Positions 11,921 through 23,648 of a stretch of DNA of 64,000 nucleotides are shown here, one piece after another (position 1 is the first letter of the stretch; every line of letters starts with the position of its first letter). The position numbers and the translations under genes are program-made. The notes beneath the pieces were generated by a model. That model did not search any database and was not told where the DNA came from. It worked only from the letters and a program-made list of their open reading frames with translations. This DNA is from Xanthoparmelia taractica (taxonomy: Eukaryota > Ascomycota > Lecanoromycetes > Lecanorales > Parmeliaceae): NCBI GenBank assembly GCA_033085395.1, contig JANQBS010000107.1, positions 59,838 to 123,837 on the forward strand. Direction: 5' to 3'.

Positions 11921-12894
11921 GTTGGTGGGTAGACTTCCGGTCTGTGTGTGCTGGTGAGCAATAATGGGGGAATATATATGGTAATGGTAACGCCGAGGGG
12001 GCCATTGCTCATTTGTAGGATCGCAGACGGATTTAGGACTTAGGAGATAAGCTGTGCGTGTATACCGAGAAGGATGTATCACAAACCGATAGTGATTTCT
12101 CAACCCTTACTTTGAAACCAACTTGAAGTAGGAGTGATGGCCTCTCGTCGATCCCAACTGTCTTAGGGAATTGCTCTTTCCAGAAACAGTTCGAGAGACC
12201 CAATTGCAACAAGCCATCGGTGCTGACTAAGCACATAATGTTGAGTCTTCCAAGGCTATACGGATTTTCAGACATTGTATGCTCAGAGAGGATATCAATG
12301 CATCTAGATGCAAGATCTCTGGCTGTCACCAAGCCTCTCCTGCGCCCAATACATCATCTAGAAATACCGTGTTGACTCATTGAATAAAATACCTGGGCAG
12401 GAAGAAAGAAAAGGACCAACGATACCGACGCAGGTAAAGAGAATTAGTTATACTGCTTTGGGAGAGTGATGAAGCGGATACGGAACGATGAGAGAGGCAA
12501 GTTTTTTAGGCATGATATCGCATTTGGGTATCTAAATGGCCCAAGCTCAGAAACCGTTACCGAGCAGTAAAAGTATCGTGCGGACCGCTGGGTAGAAGAA
12601 CGTTCTATTTCTGTGCAGACAAAGCCGGCGCGGCAACATCATTATGCACCTGAAAAGTCGCAGGTACGACACTTTTAGTGTAGAAAGAGGCGCACCCGAG
12701 ATTTTCGACTTGTGCTGATCAAAGTGGGAGATCCCGAGTTCGAAGGATGCCTGTCTTTTGAGAATTGCAGGGCTGAGAAGATTTTCGACGTCCTTGACTA
12801 AGACTTAGTATGAGACGTTAAAATCGGTATATTGGGAACCGAATGCTTGAAATAGGATATGCAGTCCGATAACTCTTGTCTGGTGGTTTCGAGC
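11921..12894. other. intergenic region, nothing recognised
   Basis: Beyond the putative TATA of the MDR gene, I see no coding or RNA feature. Short open frames lack domain features. Confidence 0.55.
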
Positions 12895-13592
12895 TCATGG
12901 TCTTCGATAGTTAAAAGACAAAACAAAAATCAAGCGTCGACAGTGACGATCATTTACGAAGGTGCTGGGTCCCATTGACTCTGTCAAAGTGTTCTTTATA
13001 CACGCCAATAGCCCCGAGACCCAAGGAATGGGAGCTTCAGATTCGGGAGCTCCATGATACCGACTACTGGTAACACGGGGTACATTTACCTCAAAAATCA
13101 ATGCCTTAAACCCCGTCATCTGCTTCAGGGTTTTGAGCGTGTTGTCGCTCATGAGCTCGATTTTGCGAAACTGGAGCTTGATGAGACATGATTTGCGTAG
13201 TATTTTGGATGTACTGAAGAGCTGCAAGATTCGAACCGATTCTAGGGTTTGGGTAGGGTACAAGCTTATCTCGATATCCTGCATCAGGTCTGCGGTTCGC
13301 AGAGTCAGAAGAAGCGTTGTGTTCTAAATTGTAGACCCGATGTGAAAGCGAAAGAGATTCTCTCCATATAAGATCTTAGAGCCTTCTTTCTTCGAGAGGC
13401 TTGCATAACAGCAAGCCGGTTAGATGGTTCGGTCTGGCCTCCATCAACCTGAACAAGTCGTAGATTACGAAGGCGTGCATCCACTCTTATTTGTGTGTAC
13501 GCTGCCTTAAAAAGGTGAACGTATATAAGATCTCGTAGCTCTCGCGGAAGGTTGAAGAAAGTAACTGCTTCTAAGGCCGGAACCTGCTGCAA
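12895..13592 (-). pseudogene. F-box-like (LPRELRDLIY) protein pseudogene
   Basis: The N-terminal piece (13592 to about 13400) has FFNLPRELRDLIY, the opening helix of a large fungal family of F-box-like proteins. From about 13395 homology continues in another frame (EGSKILYGENLFRF), then is cut by an in-frame TAG inside 'attTAGaac' near 13325. It runs on to 12895 through LTLRTADLMQDIEISL and a Leu-rich tail. So there is at least one frameshift, around the AAG/GAA-rich stretch near 13393, and one nonsense codon. The family normally pairs such a domain with substrate-recognition regions. This copy cannot make the full protein as read. Confidence 0.6.
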
Positions 13593-13936
13593 AGCTGGAA
13601 AAGTGGATACTGTTGCGAGATGTGAGGCAGAGCCTTCTGTGAAACCTGGAGGGTTTATGGGCGTATGGCTTACGCTGCTATATCTGAAATCGTGAATGGT
13701 GCAGGAGAGAGGCTGAATGCCACAGGAAGGACCATGTGTTCAGTACGGGGAACGACTATGTTGTATGTAAGGTGAGAGCTGGTTGGAGGTTTCTCGGGGC
13801 GGATCAACTTATTCCCATTCAGCCAATGAAAACTTGTGCTCCCAAGGCCCCTTACGTAAGCAAACAACGCGTCGACTTGTTGACTGAGGGGCTTAGACTG
13901 AGCACCTTGCAAACTCGTCGCATTCGTAATAAGATC

Positions 13937-15859
13937 ATGTCCTCCTCCGATGATGATGAGGATTTAAAGCGAGCCATAGCGTTATCCCTCCAGGAGTTTA
14001 CAACAGGTGGCACAGGGGAAACAGCTCGTGAAGCTATCAGTCTCGATAATGACAGCGAAACAGAGAAAGAACCTGCAAACACAGCTAGCCTCACAGAAGC
14101 AACAGAATGTCCAACATCAAGAGCCGGAATGGGACTATTAGGCCTAGATCGCAAGCAGATGGAACAGGAGCGGCTGGCCCGGAAGAGAAAAGCCTCATCA
14201 ATTTCACCTCCACCACCTCGTAAGAAAGTGGCGAATGGCCGTCCTGAGGCAGTTGTACCGACACAAGAGACTACAATGGCAGTACTACAGGCTGCTGCGG
14301 TACCTGGAGCCACACCCGCCTCTAGTGGCAAGGGCCCTTTGTTCCGAGAAGGAACAGTCAAAAAGACATGGGCATTCGGCCACGAACGAAAAGGCGACGA
14401 CATCAAACTCGAAGAGGTTTTGCAAAAGCATGACCTTGGTTTGGCTGTTCTAAGCTCCTTTCAATGGGACATAGACTGGCTGCTGGCGAAGATTCATACA
14501 AGTAGTACCCACCTTACGCTCATCATGCAAGCTAAAGACCAGTCTACTCAGCAGCAGTACTTGCGTGAAACTGCAGCTATGTCAAACTTACGGCTTTGCT
14601 TTCCCTCGATGGAGGGCCAAATCAATTGCATGCATTCGAAACTTATGTTACTTTCGCACCCTGGTCACCTCAGAGTGGCAGTCCCAACCGCTAATTTGGT
14701 CTCGTATGATTGGGGTGAAACCGGTGTTGTACGTAGATGTCATCGTGAGACCTGGCTATTTCGTACCGGTCTGGAAGCGCTCTGATTGCCCCCATCCGTA
14801 TTGGAGCCTTTGGCCAGGAGACCCCAAGCTGACTTCTGAATTCTACGCAGATGGAAAATATGGTCTTTCTCATCGACCTACCCCGTCTACCCGAAGGCCA
14901 ACGTACCGCAGCGGAGGAAATGACCTTCTTTGCCACGGAATTGATATACTTCTTGGAGGCCATGGGTCTTGAGCGCAGCATCATCGACAGTATGTACAAT
15001 TTTGACTTCACAGCAACGAAAGACCTCGCGTTCGTTCACACTCTCGGTGGCGTACATTCTGGAGAGTCATGGCAACGTACTGGCTATTGTGGACTGGGTC
15101 GTGCGGTGAAGAGATTGGGCCTCGCAACAGACACGCGACTCCACATCGACTTCGTCACTTCTTCGATCGGGTCCCTCAACGACGATTTTCTAGCAATGCT
15201 ATATCTTGGTGCACAAGGCGATAATGGTCTGAAGGAGTACAATTGGCGAAACCCGGCCGTTGCGTCCAGGAAGAAAATGACGCTGCAGGAGGATTCACAA
15301 GTGACACAAGCTTTACGCGAGCGACTACAGTCTCATCTACGACATGATTTTCATGTCTACTATCCTACTCAAGAAACTGTAAGAAACTCGACTGCAGGTT
15401 CTGCAGGTACCATTTGCTTTAATTCCAAGTGGTATAACTCGCCCAATTTCCCGCGCGAGATCCTACGGGACTGCCAGAGTGTACGGCCGGGTATGCTTAT
15501 GCATAACAAGGTATCGTTCAAATGCTCTTCTGATCATTTTGTGCATGGGCTGAATCCATAAGCTACTGTTCGTACGGTCGAAGGAAGACCCGTTCAAGTC
15601 CTGGGCATACGTCGGTTCGGCGAACTGTTCAGAGAGTGCGTGGGGCAAGCTTGTCAAGGATCGGGCGACCAAAGAGCCCAAGCTCAATTGCCGCAACTGG
15701 GAATGTGGGGTACTTATGCCAGCGCGTGGGGAGCGTGGGGAGATACCTGCCATGCACGAGAGTGATTCGAAAAGGGTTGAGAGGATTGTCCCGGTCCCAA
15801 TGCAGGTTCCTGGGGATAAATACGGCGATAAGAAACCTTGGTTCTTCACAGAGCAGTAG
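13937..15859 (+). CDS. TDP1: tyrosyl-DNA phosphodiesterase 1
   Basis: Three exons: 13937-14728, 14851-15510 and 15563-15859, giving 582 residues. The enzyme removes topoisomerase I and other adducts from DNA 3' ends in the nucleus. Both HKD half-sites are present: H233-S-K235 with N253 (CMHSKLML...ANLVSYDWGE), and H482-N-K484 with N505 (LMHNK, then VGSANCSESAWG). These match His263/Lys265 and His493/Lys495 of the human enzyme. Residues 5-20 (DDDEDLKRAIALSLQE) form a ubiquitin-interacting motif, suggesting recruitment by ubiquitin. Introns are 122 and 52 nt. The ATG chosen gives the UIM at the very N-terminus. The frame upstream of it is open but not family-like. Confidence 0.92.
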
Positions 15860-16984
15860 GCATGTGGGGCAGTCATGTGGCGGAGGCCTAGAGGTCTGGC
15901 TGGTACGAGGGATTCTCAATCGTGCGTTGAATGGGAGGTTTAGCGCTCGATCCGCTACATAATATCGGATCCCATAACAGACTGCTACGCCAGCACCGCA
16001 TCACCAGAAACAGTTAGTCGATCAATTGGACTCCATTACGAGTCTGAAGAGGCTCATGCCGAAATCCACGGTATGCCTCTCGGTGACCTATGACATACAA
16101 AGTGGTCACAAAGAAGAAGTTCTCTGTGCTCGTTCGGGATGTTCCTACCCTCGGCTCAGGCTCTAGTGAAAGGCCGAATACGGTAGATACACGGGAAAAA
16201 TCTGACAAACTGCAATGAAAGCGCGGTAGTGAAAAGTCGATGTCAGATTTCTTTCTTTTGGTATTCAACATGAAAGGGGTAGCTAGACTCAATTGACTTC
16301 TGCGATAATACTGTGTCTATTTGACTCTTGTTGAGATTCCAGAACGCCGTAGCTACTTTTTTTTTTTAAATAAGCCTTTCCTTTCATCACGATCAGTCCA
16401 CAATCAAAGCGTGCAACTTGAAGGTACACGTTCTTGTTGTAGAGTTGCCATATACTCATTATAAGACTGTGAATCTTGGATCGCACCGCGAACGGGAACG
16501 TATAATGAATGTTCCACAGAGCATGGTCAAGCCATTCCCAAGTCTTTCACCGCAGCTACCTTGGATTGCAACCGCTCCAATCTTTTGACTTGGAAAGAGT
16601 ATTCACCTCTTTCATCGCCAATCCTCAGCTAATCTCGAGCTAGAGGATGGAGTACGACTTCCCTTCCTTCCCTTTGCCACAGGAGGTATCGGAGAAGCTA
16701 GTCTTGAGAAGCAACCGAACTGGGCCTTGGGTTCCATGACGAGGTATCCTAGCTTCTTCTCAAATGTGTTTTCTTGGAAGAAAGATAGAGTGATCAAGGG
16801 TGTCGGGGAAGTCTAATGTTGAGAAAGTGTTCTAGAAAGTGAATGCCGAGACTCGAAATGGCCCAATTCAGTCGACAACACTCGTCACACCACTGACTCT
16901 CCTATAAAGTTCCGCATACTCCTCACATTTACTGATCTACCTACCACCGTTTCGTAGTCCCTTCATATATATATATACATACAT
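15860..16984. other. intergenic region
   Basis: No gene was recognised in about 1.1 kb. An 11-base T run lies at about 16357-16367. A short alternating AT/ATAC tract (about 16967-16984) directly precedes the next start codon and may serve as its TATA region. Confidence 0.55.
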
Positions 16985-18208
16985 ATGGCGTCATCCAAAG
17001 TTACATTCAGCATGCCCTCGCGGAAGGCACCAAATGTTAAATACTTCAGTATTTGCTCTAAATGTCAAGAAGAGCATGCCGCCGATACCAAGGGAGACCC
17101 GAAGCGGAACACGCCGTTCCAACTCTCAAGCAACCCAGCTGACATCAAGTACGACATCATCTCGTATGCGCTTGATGAGCTTGATGCTGCCAAATGGACC
17201 GGTATCAAGCTTACGCGCGAACACATCATTCGCACTTGGCGAGCGAAGGTGGTGAATGAGTGCGGGTCAAAGAGCGGATGCGCAAAGATGTTACTCTCTC
17301 AGGTAAGCCTGGGCCATCTTCACCACGCAGGAGCTTTGAAGAACTCATTAAATCCCTCCAGGAACGTGGCACGAGTTTCCAGAATTGGTGCACTGCTCAC
17401 GAGGAGGAAATGACGGCGAGCTCCCACGTGGCCGCCAGCCTCGCTTCCATGCAGACAAGTTCAAAGCAAAAGGCAGAGGCAGTCTCTTCCCTAGCACATC
17501 ACAAGATCAAAGTTGACTGTTGTGGTATGACAGGACAGTGTCCTCGAGGATTTTAGCCAGGAATCAGCGCAACAAGTGCATGGGCAGGACTTAAAACGGC
17601 CAAAGAAACAGACGGCCGCAGAACCAAAGATCAAGGTACTCAATTACAAGATCCTGTCCCATCATCGACGATTGACTGACCAATCCATTCAGACTGAGAT
17701 TGCGGCGGGAACAGATGGTCGACTTGTGAAAGACGCTGCGCTCGTGGGAAAATCCGAATTTATCCCTGCCACAGTCCCGGTGGGAAAGAACGCCAAAAAC
17801 AACCAGCGGATGTACAAAAGCATGAAGGCGAAGAGACAGGTTTGCAGCCTCTCTAAGTGTAGAATCTTTACTGTGACCAGCCACCAATACTAGCATTAGC
17901 AGGCCGCTGCCCTTGCTGCCGAGTCTGCGGCAAGGGACCAGGCCTCTGGCGAGCGGGCCAGTGGACCCCTCTCAATCGTCGTGGCTCCCCTTCCAGGCTC
18001 TTCAATTACGGTAAATCGATATCACAGGACAGCCTTGTCCCAGACGAATCGCTATCGACTGCCAACGCATCCCTTCCATTTGCACCAACACCAGCTGATG
18101 CCCGGTGGGAGTATGAGGAATGGTGTGCAGCAGGCTCCATTGGGCAGGCATGTGGGGCAGACTGCTGTTTCGATGAACCGACCGCTTGAATTAGGGCAGG
18201 AGGGTTGA
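16985..18208 (+). CDS. unrecognised five-exon protein
   Basis: I do not recognise this protein. The most consistent model has exons 16985-17302, 17362-17511, 17561-17635, 17693-17839 and 17903-18208, giving 331 residues. Introns of 59, 49, 57 and 63 nt fit the local size range, and the intron 17636-17692 has a good CTGAC branch. The second intron uses a weak donor (GTTGAC). A stronger GTATGA donor at 17525 breaks the downstream frame. The N-terminus has a C-x2-C pair (SICSKCQEEH) and a helical segment. The middle is Lys/Gln-rich, and the end is rich in Gln, Gly and Pro, without membrane helices. It may be a nuclear or regulatory protein, but that is a guess. Confidence 0.55.
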
Positions 18209-18937
18209 TAATGGCAAGGCCGAGTAGGTGGAACAATGCTTAGACACACGCATTCTTGGAATGCATGAGGAACGATGCATGGGATGGGTATGCACCTATT
18301 GTCCAGGCTAATAGCACATACATCAGGCTTCAGAAGTGGTATGTATACACACCGCTTTGGGAATTGTGCTATGACATCAAAGCAAGAGGAAGTTGAGCCC
18401 TGGGTCTCGAGCACCTATCTTGCATGGAACCCCTTGGTTCAACCATCGCTGATGGAGCATCAATCGAGAGACAACGACCCTTCAGTGCGAAGGTCTGTTA
18501 TATATACGTTTCCATATCCAAATCTTTGTTGAAATACACCCTACTCTCTGTCTGTCTGTCCCGTCATATCCCGTCAGTCCAGAGTATGTTAAAGAATGAA
18601 AGGCAGAAGAACATCGCCGCCCAAACTCTAGGTATCTATGTTGAAACCCCCCCCTCTCGCTTCCCAAAAAAGGAAAAAATAAAACACGAGAGATTTGGCC
18701 TCCTTGTTTATCATGATCACATGTTAAATGCCCAAATGCCGGCCTGTATCATCCCAAAATGTTGAAGCGAGCGCTAGCCTGCCACTATGCACCCTTTCCT
18801 TTCCTTTCGTCGAGATACTCCTGCTCTCATATCCGTAACAATCATACCATCGAACAAACAAACAAGGTTTCCACCTGCAAGTTACCCAGCAGACACACCT
18901 AACCACTTCAACATCATCCTACTACCAGTGACTTCGC
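18209..18937. other. intergenic region between convergent genes
   Basis: Nothing recognised. The region should contain the 3' ends of both flanking genes. Confidence 0.55.
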
Positions 18938-21613
18938 TCACGCGGCACACCCATCATCCCCTTCGAAAAGCCTTAACGTACTCTTCATCTTCGCAACCAT
19001 CTCCTCCCACTCCCCTTCCTCGGAGCTCATACTCGTCACCGCGCCGCCGGCGCCAATGGTCCATTCATCATTGCCTGGTTCGCGTTTCCCTGTCGCGTGT
19101 CCGTCTGTCGGTACATCGCTCTCACCATCCGCTTCGAGCGGATCCCAGCGCACGGCGCTGCGTATGACGACGGAGAAATCGCCGCCGCCGCCGACGTCTA
19201 GGTAGCCGAGGACGCCGGAGTAGATACCGCGGGGCCCGTCTTCGAAGGATTGCAGGAGCTGGCAGGAGCGTAGCTTTGGGGCGCCGGTCATGCTGCCGGG
19301 AGGAAGGGAGGCGGCGAGGATGTCGAGGCCTGTTTTCGCGCTGGAAAAGCTGGCGGTGGGTTTGGTTCTGGCGGCTTGATATAGGGTGATTTGGTCATTG
19401 AGCGTGTCTGGAGTGATAGGGCTGTTATCTGAATCATCGCCGTTACCGATGGCTTCGTTGTGGTCATCTCCGACGATAAGTCTTCCTTCGACGACACTGA
19501 CAAGTTGGAAGAGCGTGGCATACTCCTCCACAACCATCAATTTCGGTACACTTACCCTTCCCGACCCTACTACGCTGTGTAAGTCGTGTCGTATCAAGTC
19601 CACGATCATCAGGTTCTCGGCGCGCTCTTTGGGCGTTGCGAGCAGTGCTGTTGCTTCGGCGAGAGTCAGTGGTGGGAGATTGTGGTCAGGTTGACGCTGA
19701 ACGGTGCCCTTTATCGGACGGAATTGACAGCTGATGGTCTTCTCTTCCTGTTCGAATGCGCCGGCTGTGCGCGGACCTAATGAGTTTGTCGGTCGCGACC
19801 ATTGCAAGAAGCGCTCGGGTGAGCTGGATAGAAGGGTCAGTTTTCCAAGACGCACGTAGGCAGAGAAGGGAGCTGGGTTGAGGTAGCGAAGGCGAAGGTA
19901 GAGTGGCCAGGTTGCAAGACAGGGCTGGGTGCGGATGATAGCTTGGTTTGTCAGACAGAGTTCATAGGAGTCGCCGGCTCGTATTGCGGATTGGCATGCT
20001 CGGATCTTGGATTTGTAAGACGCAGCGTTGGGTGGCATCATCTGAGCGTCAAAGGACAGATGTCTTGGGATCCTAGATGATGGAGCTGTAGGCCTCGTGT
20101 TTCTCAGTCGCAAGGTAGTCGTGGCGACCCAGGCTTGATCGTCACGCTTGATGGTTTGGACATGGATCCTTCGGTGGAAATGATCAATTACAATGCTACG
20201 TTCGACGAAGACGAAACTTAGGTCCGGTCTTTGGGAGTCATTTCTGCGGCGGTGCTCTGAGTGAGTGACACCAATTGTCTCCAGGCATGCTTCATAGCTG
20301 ATGAAACCCATGAGACCCCCCCAGAAGGGGATCTCGCTTTTAGTGCTCTCGACCCTGTATTGGCTCATGAACGATTTCAAATACCAGAAGACACTGCCCC
20401 CATAATGTTGGAGGTCTGTTATCTCGCTCTGACCTTTCCAGACTCGGCGGACCTCATTCGTACCTATTCGGTACTCCAATCGCAGCGAATTTGGTGACAC
20501 GAGGCCGATGATGCTGTGCTCTCCCACATCACGTCGCTGATGCAGCTCTGAGTCCAGAATAATGGCTTCTCGGCCAGTCAAGCCAAGATTCTCGCATATT
20601 GATGGTACGGTCACTTCTCCAACATCTAGCACGCTTGTTATGACCCGGACAGTACATTTTTTGACTTGAGTTTGGGAACGAAAGACAGCATTACATCGAC
20701 TCAGATCTTCTTGCAGCCTTAGATTGTGCTTTGTACCATTTGGAACATCAGGGATTGGTATCGATGGTCGCTTGGAGTGATTAACTGAGCTCTGATAATT
20801 CTGTAGCAGGGATTCGCCCCTCGAACCCTTACGAACAGGTCCAGGGGATTTGTAGCATGACCAGGGCGTCAGAGACCCATATTCTCGAGGTAGTCTTCGC
20901 CATTTCTTCGCAGTCTCCCACCATACCTCCATCACCTTTCGGGCTTGGCCATTAGAGCAAATCGATTCTGCGTGAAACTGTATACCAAAAAAGGGCTTTG
21001 ACTTGTGCTCTACAGCCATCAAAACTCGCCACGGGTTGAGAGTCATGGCTTCTCCAGTGCCCTTCTTGAGATTGTCTATTTCGTAATCCCAGGCCAAAGG
21101 TCTGAGATCCGAACATTTGAGTGGCAGGTTTTCAGAATCGTAGCGCCCTGTCTCTCTATGCTTGCCTTCCGACCCAACAGAAGCGTACAGGGAATGATAC
21201 TGCACCGTCTCTACATCCTCCATCCCCAGAATGATACTCGCTCCAACACCCCTCACCTTCCTCACAACCCCATGCCTCGGCTCCCCCAACCTATCAATTG
21301 TCCCTCCAAAAGCGAGCACGAGACTCTGAAATCCGAGACAAATGCCCAAGACAGGCAGTAAGTCCTGCCTCTCAAGCTTCCATAAGTCCCGGATCCAGCC
21401 CACATCTTTAGACTTCCTGGGGTCACCGGGACCGGGCCCCGCAATCACAGCGGTGAAGGGTTTCAGAAATTCCGCGAAGTCGGGAATGCCTTCGTCGATT
21501 TTGATGACTGTAACCTGGACCCGGAGGTTCGTTTCGAGAAGGGCGATGATGTTGTTGGTGAAAGAGTCGTAGGCGTCAATAAAAAGGACGCGGTGGGTGG
21601 TGGCGTGCGGCAT
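18938..21613 (-). CDS. PAB1: para-aminobenzoate (aminodeoxychorismate) synthase, fused PabA-PabB type
   Basis: A single-exon protein of 891 residues that makes 4-amino-4-deoxychorismate from chorismate and glutamine for folate synthesis. The N-terminal class I glutamine amidotransferase spans about residues 8-240, with the triad C92 (GICLGFQ), H214 and E216 (FGIQFHAES). The chorismate-binding domain covers about 380-890, with GFISYE, RAGDSYELCLT, RPIKGT (K635, the lysine that marks PabB rather than anthranilate synthase), ERAENLMIVDLIRHD and PPGSMTGAPK. Length and order fit yeast ABZ1-type enzymes. The gene is divergent from the SDR gene. Confidence 0.93.
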   Translation of the reverse strand: MPHATTHRVLFIDAYDSFTNNIIALLETNLRVQVTVIKIDEGIPDFAEFLKPFTAVIAGPGPGDPRKSKDVGWIRDLWKLERQDLLPVLGICLGFQSLVLAFGGTIDRLGEPRHGVVRKVRGVGASIILGMEDVETVQYHSLYASVGSEGKHRETGRYDSENLPLKCSDLRPLAWDYEIDNLKKGTGEAMTLNPWRVLMAVEHKSKPFFGIQFHAESICSNGQARKVMEVWWETAKKWRRLPREYGSLTPWSCYKSPGPVRKGSRGESLLQNYQSSVNHSKRPSIPIPDVPNGTKHNLRLQEDLSRCNAVFRSQTQVKKCTVRVITSVLDVGEVTVPSICENLGLTGREAIILDSELHQRRDVGEHSIIGLVSPNSLRLEYRIGTNEVRRVWKGQSEITDLQHYGGSVFWYLKSFMSQYRVESTKSEIPFWGGLMGFISYEACLETIGVTHSEHRRRNDSQRPDLSFVFVERSIVIDHFHRRIHVQTIKRDDQAWVATTTLRLRNTRPTAPSSRIPRHLSFDAQMMPPNAASYKSKIRACQSAIRAGDSYELCLTNQAIIRTQPCLATWPLYLRLRYLNPAPFSAYVRLGKLTLLSSSPERFLQWSRPTNSLGPRTAGAFEQEEKTISCQFRPIKGTVQRQPDHNLPPLTLAEATALLATPKERAENLMIVDLIRHDLHSVVGSGRVSVPKLMVVEEYATLFQLVSVVEGRLIVGDDHNEAIGNGDDSDNSPITPDTLNDQITLYQAARTKPTASFSSAKTGLDILAASLPPGSMTGAPKLRSCQLLQSFEDGPRGIYSGVLGYLDVGGGGDFSVVIRSAVRWDPLEADGESDVPTDGHATGKREPGNDEWTIGAGGAVTSMSSEEGEWEEMVAKMKSTLRLFEGDDGCAA

Positions 21614-22168
21614 ATCTTTCTGATGTTTCCAGAGTCGGAAGGCAAGACGAACATAGATAGCAAAGGAAAATCACATCGTTTACACTCTTATACGGTAGGT
21701 TTGTAAGCTATAGAGATACTGGGTTGAAAAATTCGAGGGGCCTGACTGGGAAAGCAGACGAGAGAATATATACAGATGCGGGACAAAAGAAGTATTATGG
21801 TTCTGTTATCGCTTAGCAGAAATGCCTCTCATGTTTGGAATACACTAGCGGCGATGGCGTGAAGGACATTGAGTAGTGGCGATTGTAGAGGGTTTTTTGG
21901 CGACCAAGGAATTTTCCGTAATCATCTTGCTGCCATTGAGACAAAGCTCGAGTTCCTACTTTTGGCCTTTTATCAAAATTCTCGGATACCGACATGCGCT
22001 TATGATGATAAATGCACCCATGGCGCCTATCGCGGCAAGCGCCAAGAAGCTCCCTAGTCTTGCCGCTCCGCCGTATCTCTTCCTACGAGACACCAATACA
22101 ACAATATTCCTTCCCAAACAGCATCCCCCCTATCAATCTGCAACTATGCACCATCACCACCTCTAAAA
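21614..22168. other. shared upstream region of PAB1 and SDR genes
   Basis: A 555-base divergent intergenic region. No recognised motif or repeat could be assigned. It must contain both promoters. Confidence 0.5.
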
Positions 22169-23506
22169 ATGACACCCACGCCAAATGCCCCCAACACCAC
22201 TCACCCACCCTTCCTGAGCTTTCCCCCACATTCCGCCCCCCGCACCTGGCTCATCACCGCCTGCACCTCCCCACTCGGCATCGCCATCGCCCGCCAAGCG
22301 CTCTCCCACGGTGACAATGTAATTGCAGGCTTGAATCCACGACACATATTCTGTGAGGGACGGGAGGAAGAAGCAGAAGAAGAAGGAGGAGGAGAAGGAG
22401 GGGGGGATAAGCGGCGGCGGGATGGGTTTCGGGAGCTGTGGCGGGAGTGTGAGAGGGAGGGGTGGAACGAGAGGTGTAAGGCGGTGGAGTTGGATGGGAG
22501 GTGTGAGGGCCCCTTGTTTGTTTAATTGCCTGTTGGTTTTGGTGGGGTTTAAGATGGAAAGGGGCTAATGTAGGGAGAATAGCGTGATGGGCCAGTGTCA
22601 GGCTGCTGTTGCTGAGGCGGTGGAGACGTTTGGGAGGCTGGATATATTGCTGTGCTGCTCGAGTGAAGGTTGGGCTCGGAATGGATTGCTTGGGCAGAAG
22701 AGATATAGGCTTATTGGTGTTGTAGCACTCGTCGGCACTGTTGAAGAGCTTGCGGCTTCTCCACGGACACAGACTCTAGTACGGGAACAGTTCGAAAGCA
22801 ATTTCTTCGGTCCTGTCAATTGCATCAAGGCTGCGTTACCGGCGATGCGGAAAAGATATGGTGGACATATTATGGTATTGACGGGTATAAGTCAGTCTAC
22901 ACGTCCTGGCTTGCCGAGCATCTACTGAGATATTCTCCAGCGGGCCATCTAGGAACCCCCGGGCTGGGCATGTATTGCGCTGCTGGCTGGGCAATTGAGG
23001 GCTTCTGCGATAGTCTCGCCTATGAGATTGCCCCTTTCAATATCAAGATGACGATTGTCCAACCAACGATGGAAATTGGTGTCCTAACCAACAAGATCAT
23101 ATCTGCCCCGTCGATGCCCCAATACTCACCTGAGAACAACCCAGCGCCGTTGTTCAGGGGTATACTCGGAGGTCTTTTGGATCGCCTTGATACTGTCCAG
23201 CAGAACGCGAACCATGAGCCTGCAACGTTGGCAGGCGACCAGATCACAGCCATCTACCCAAAGCTTCCGCCGCAGATGCAGTCTTCACTCCTCGCGGAGA
23301 CGATCAATGCCATCACAGCGATTGGTGGACATGAGAATCCGCCTGCCAGACACATCGTGGGCCATGAAGGTGTGGCTAGCGTAAAGGAGAAATTGAAGAC
23401 TGTGAGCGAGGAATTGGAAGACTTTGTGGACTGCAGCTATGCGGTTGATATCGATGACAGCCATGGCATCGAAGATGGAAATGGTAGTATAGATGGGACG
23501 GTATAG
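22169..23506 (+). CDS. atypical short-chain dehydrogenase/reductase (SDR) family protein
   Basis: Four exons: 22169-22500, 22574-22668, 22726-22890 and 22941-23506 (introns of 73, 57 and 50 nt), giving 385 residues. The SDR fold is visible: RTWLITACTSPLGIAIARQAL, FGRLDILLCCSSE, NFFGPVNCIKAALP, HIMVLTG and GMYCAAGWAIEGFCDSLAYEI. Two signatures are altered. The TGxxxGxG nucleotide loop is replaced by a TSPLG-like loop, and the catalytic YxxxK reads Y-C-A-A-G, without the lysine. Intron 22669-22725 is 57 nt with no in-frame stop, so its retention would only add 19 residues. The middle of exon 1 has a Glu/Gly-rich insertion made by GAA/GGA repeats. Activity is doubtful and a binding role is possible. 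Confidence 0.75.
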
Positions 23507-23648
23507 GCAATCGCGCTGAACCTTGGAGTCTAGAGCTGTATTCGGCTGGATGTTAGCTCTGATATTTGACTATGGCTACCTGTCTGCCATAGGACTCGGT
23601 ATCTATGCGTCCCAGAAGACGTAGTTCAACTTTCGAGGTCTATCAGGA

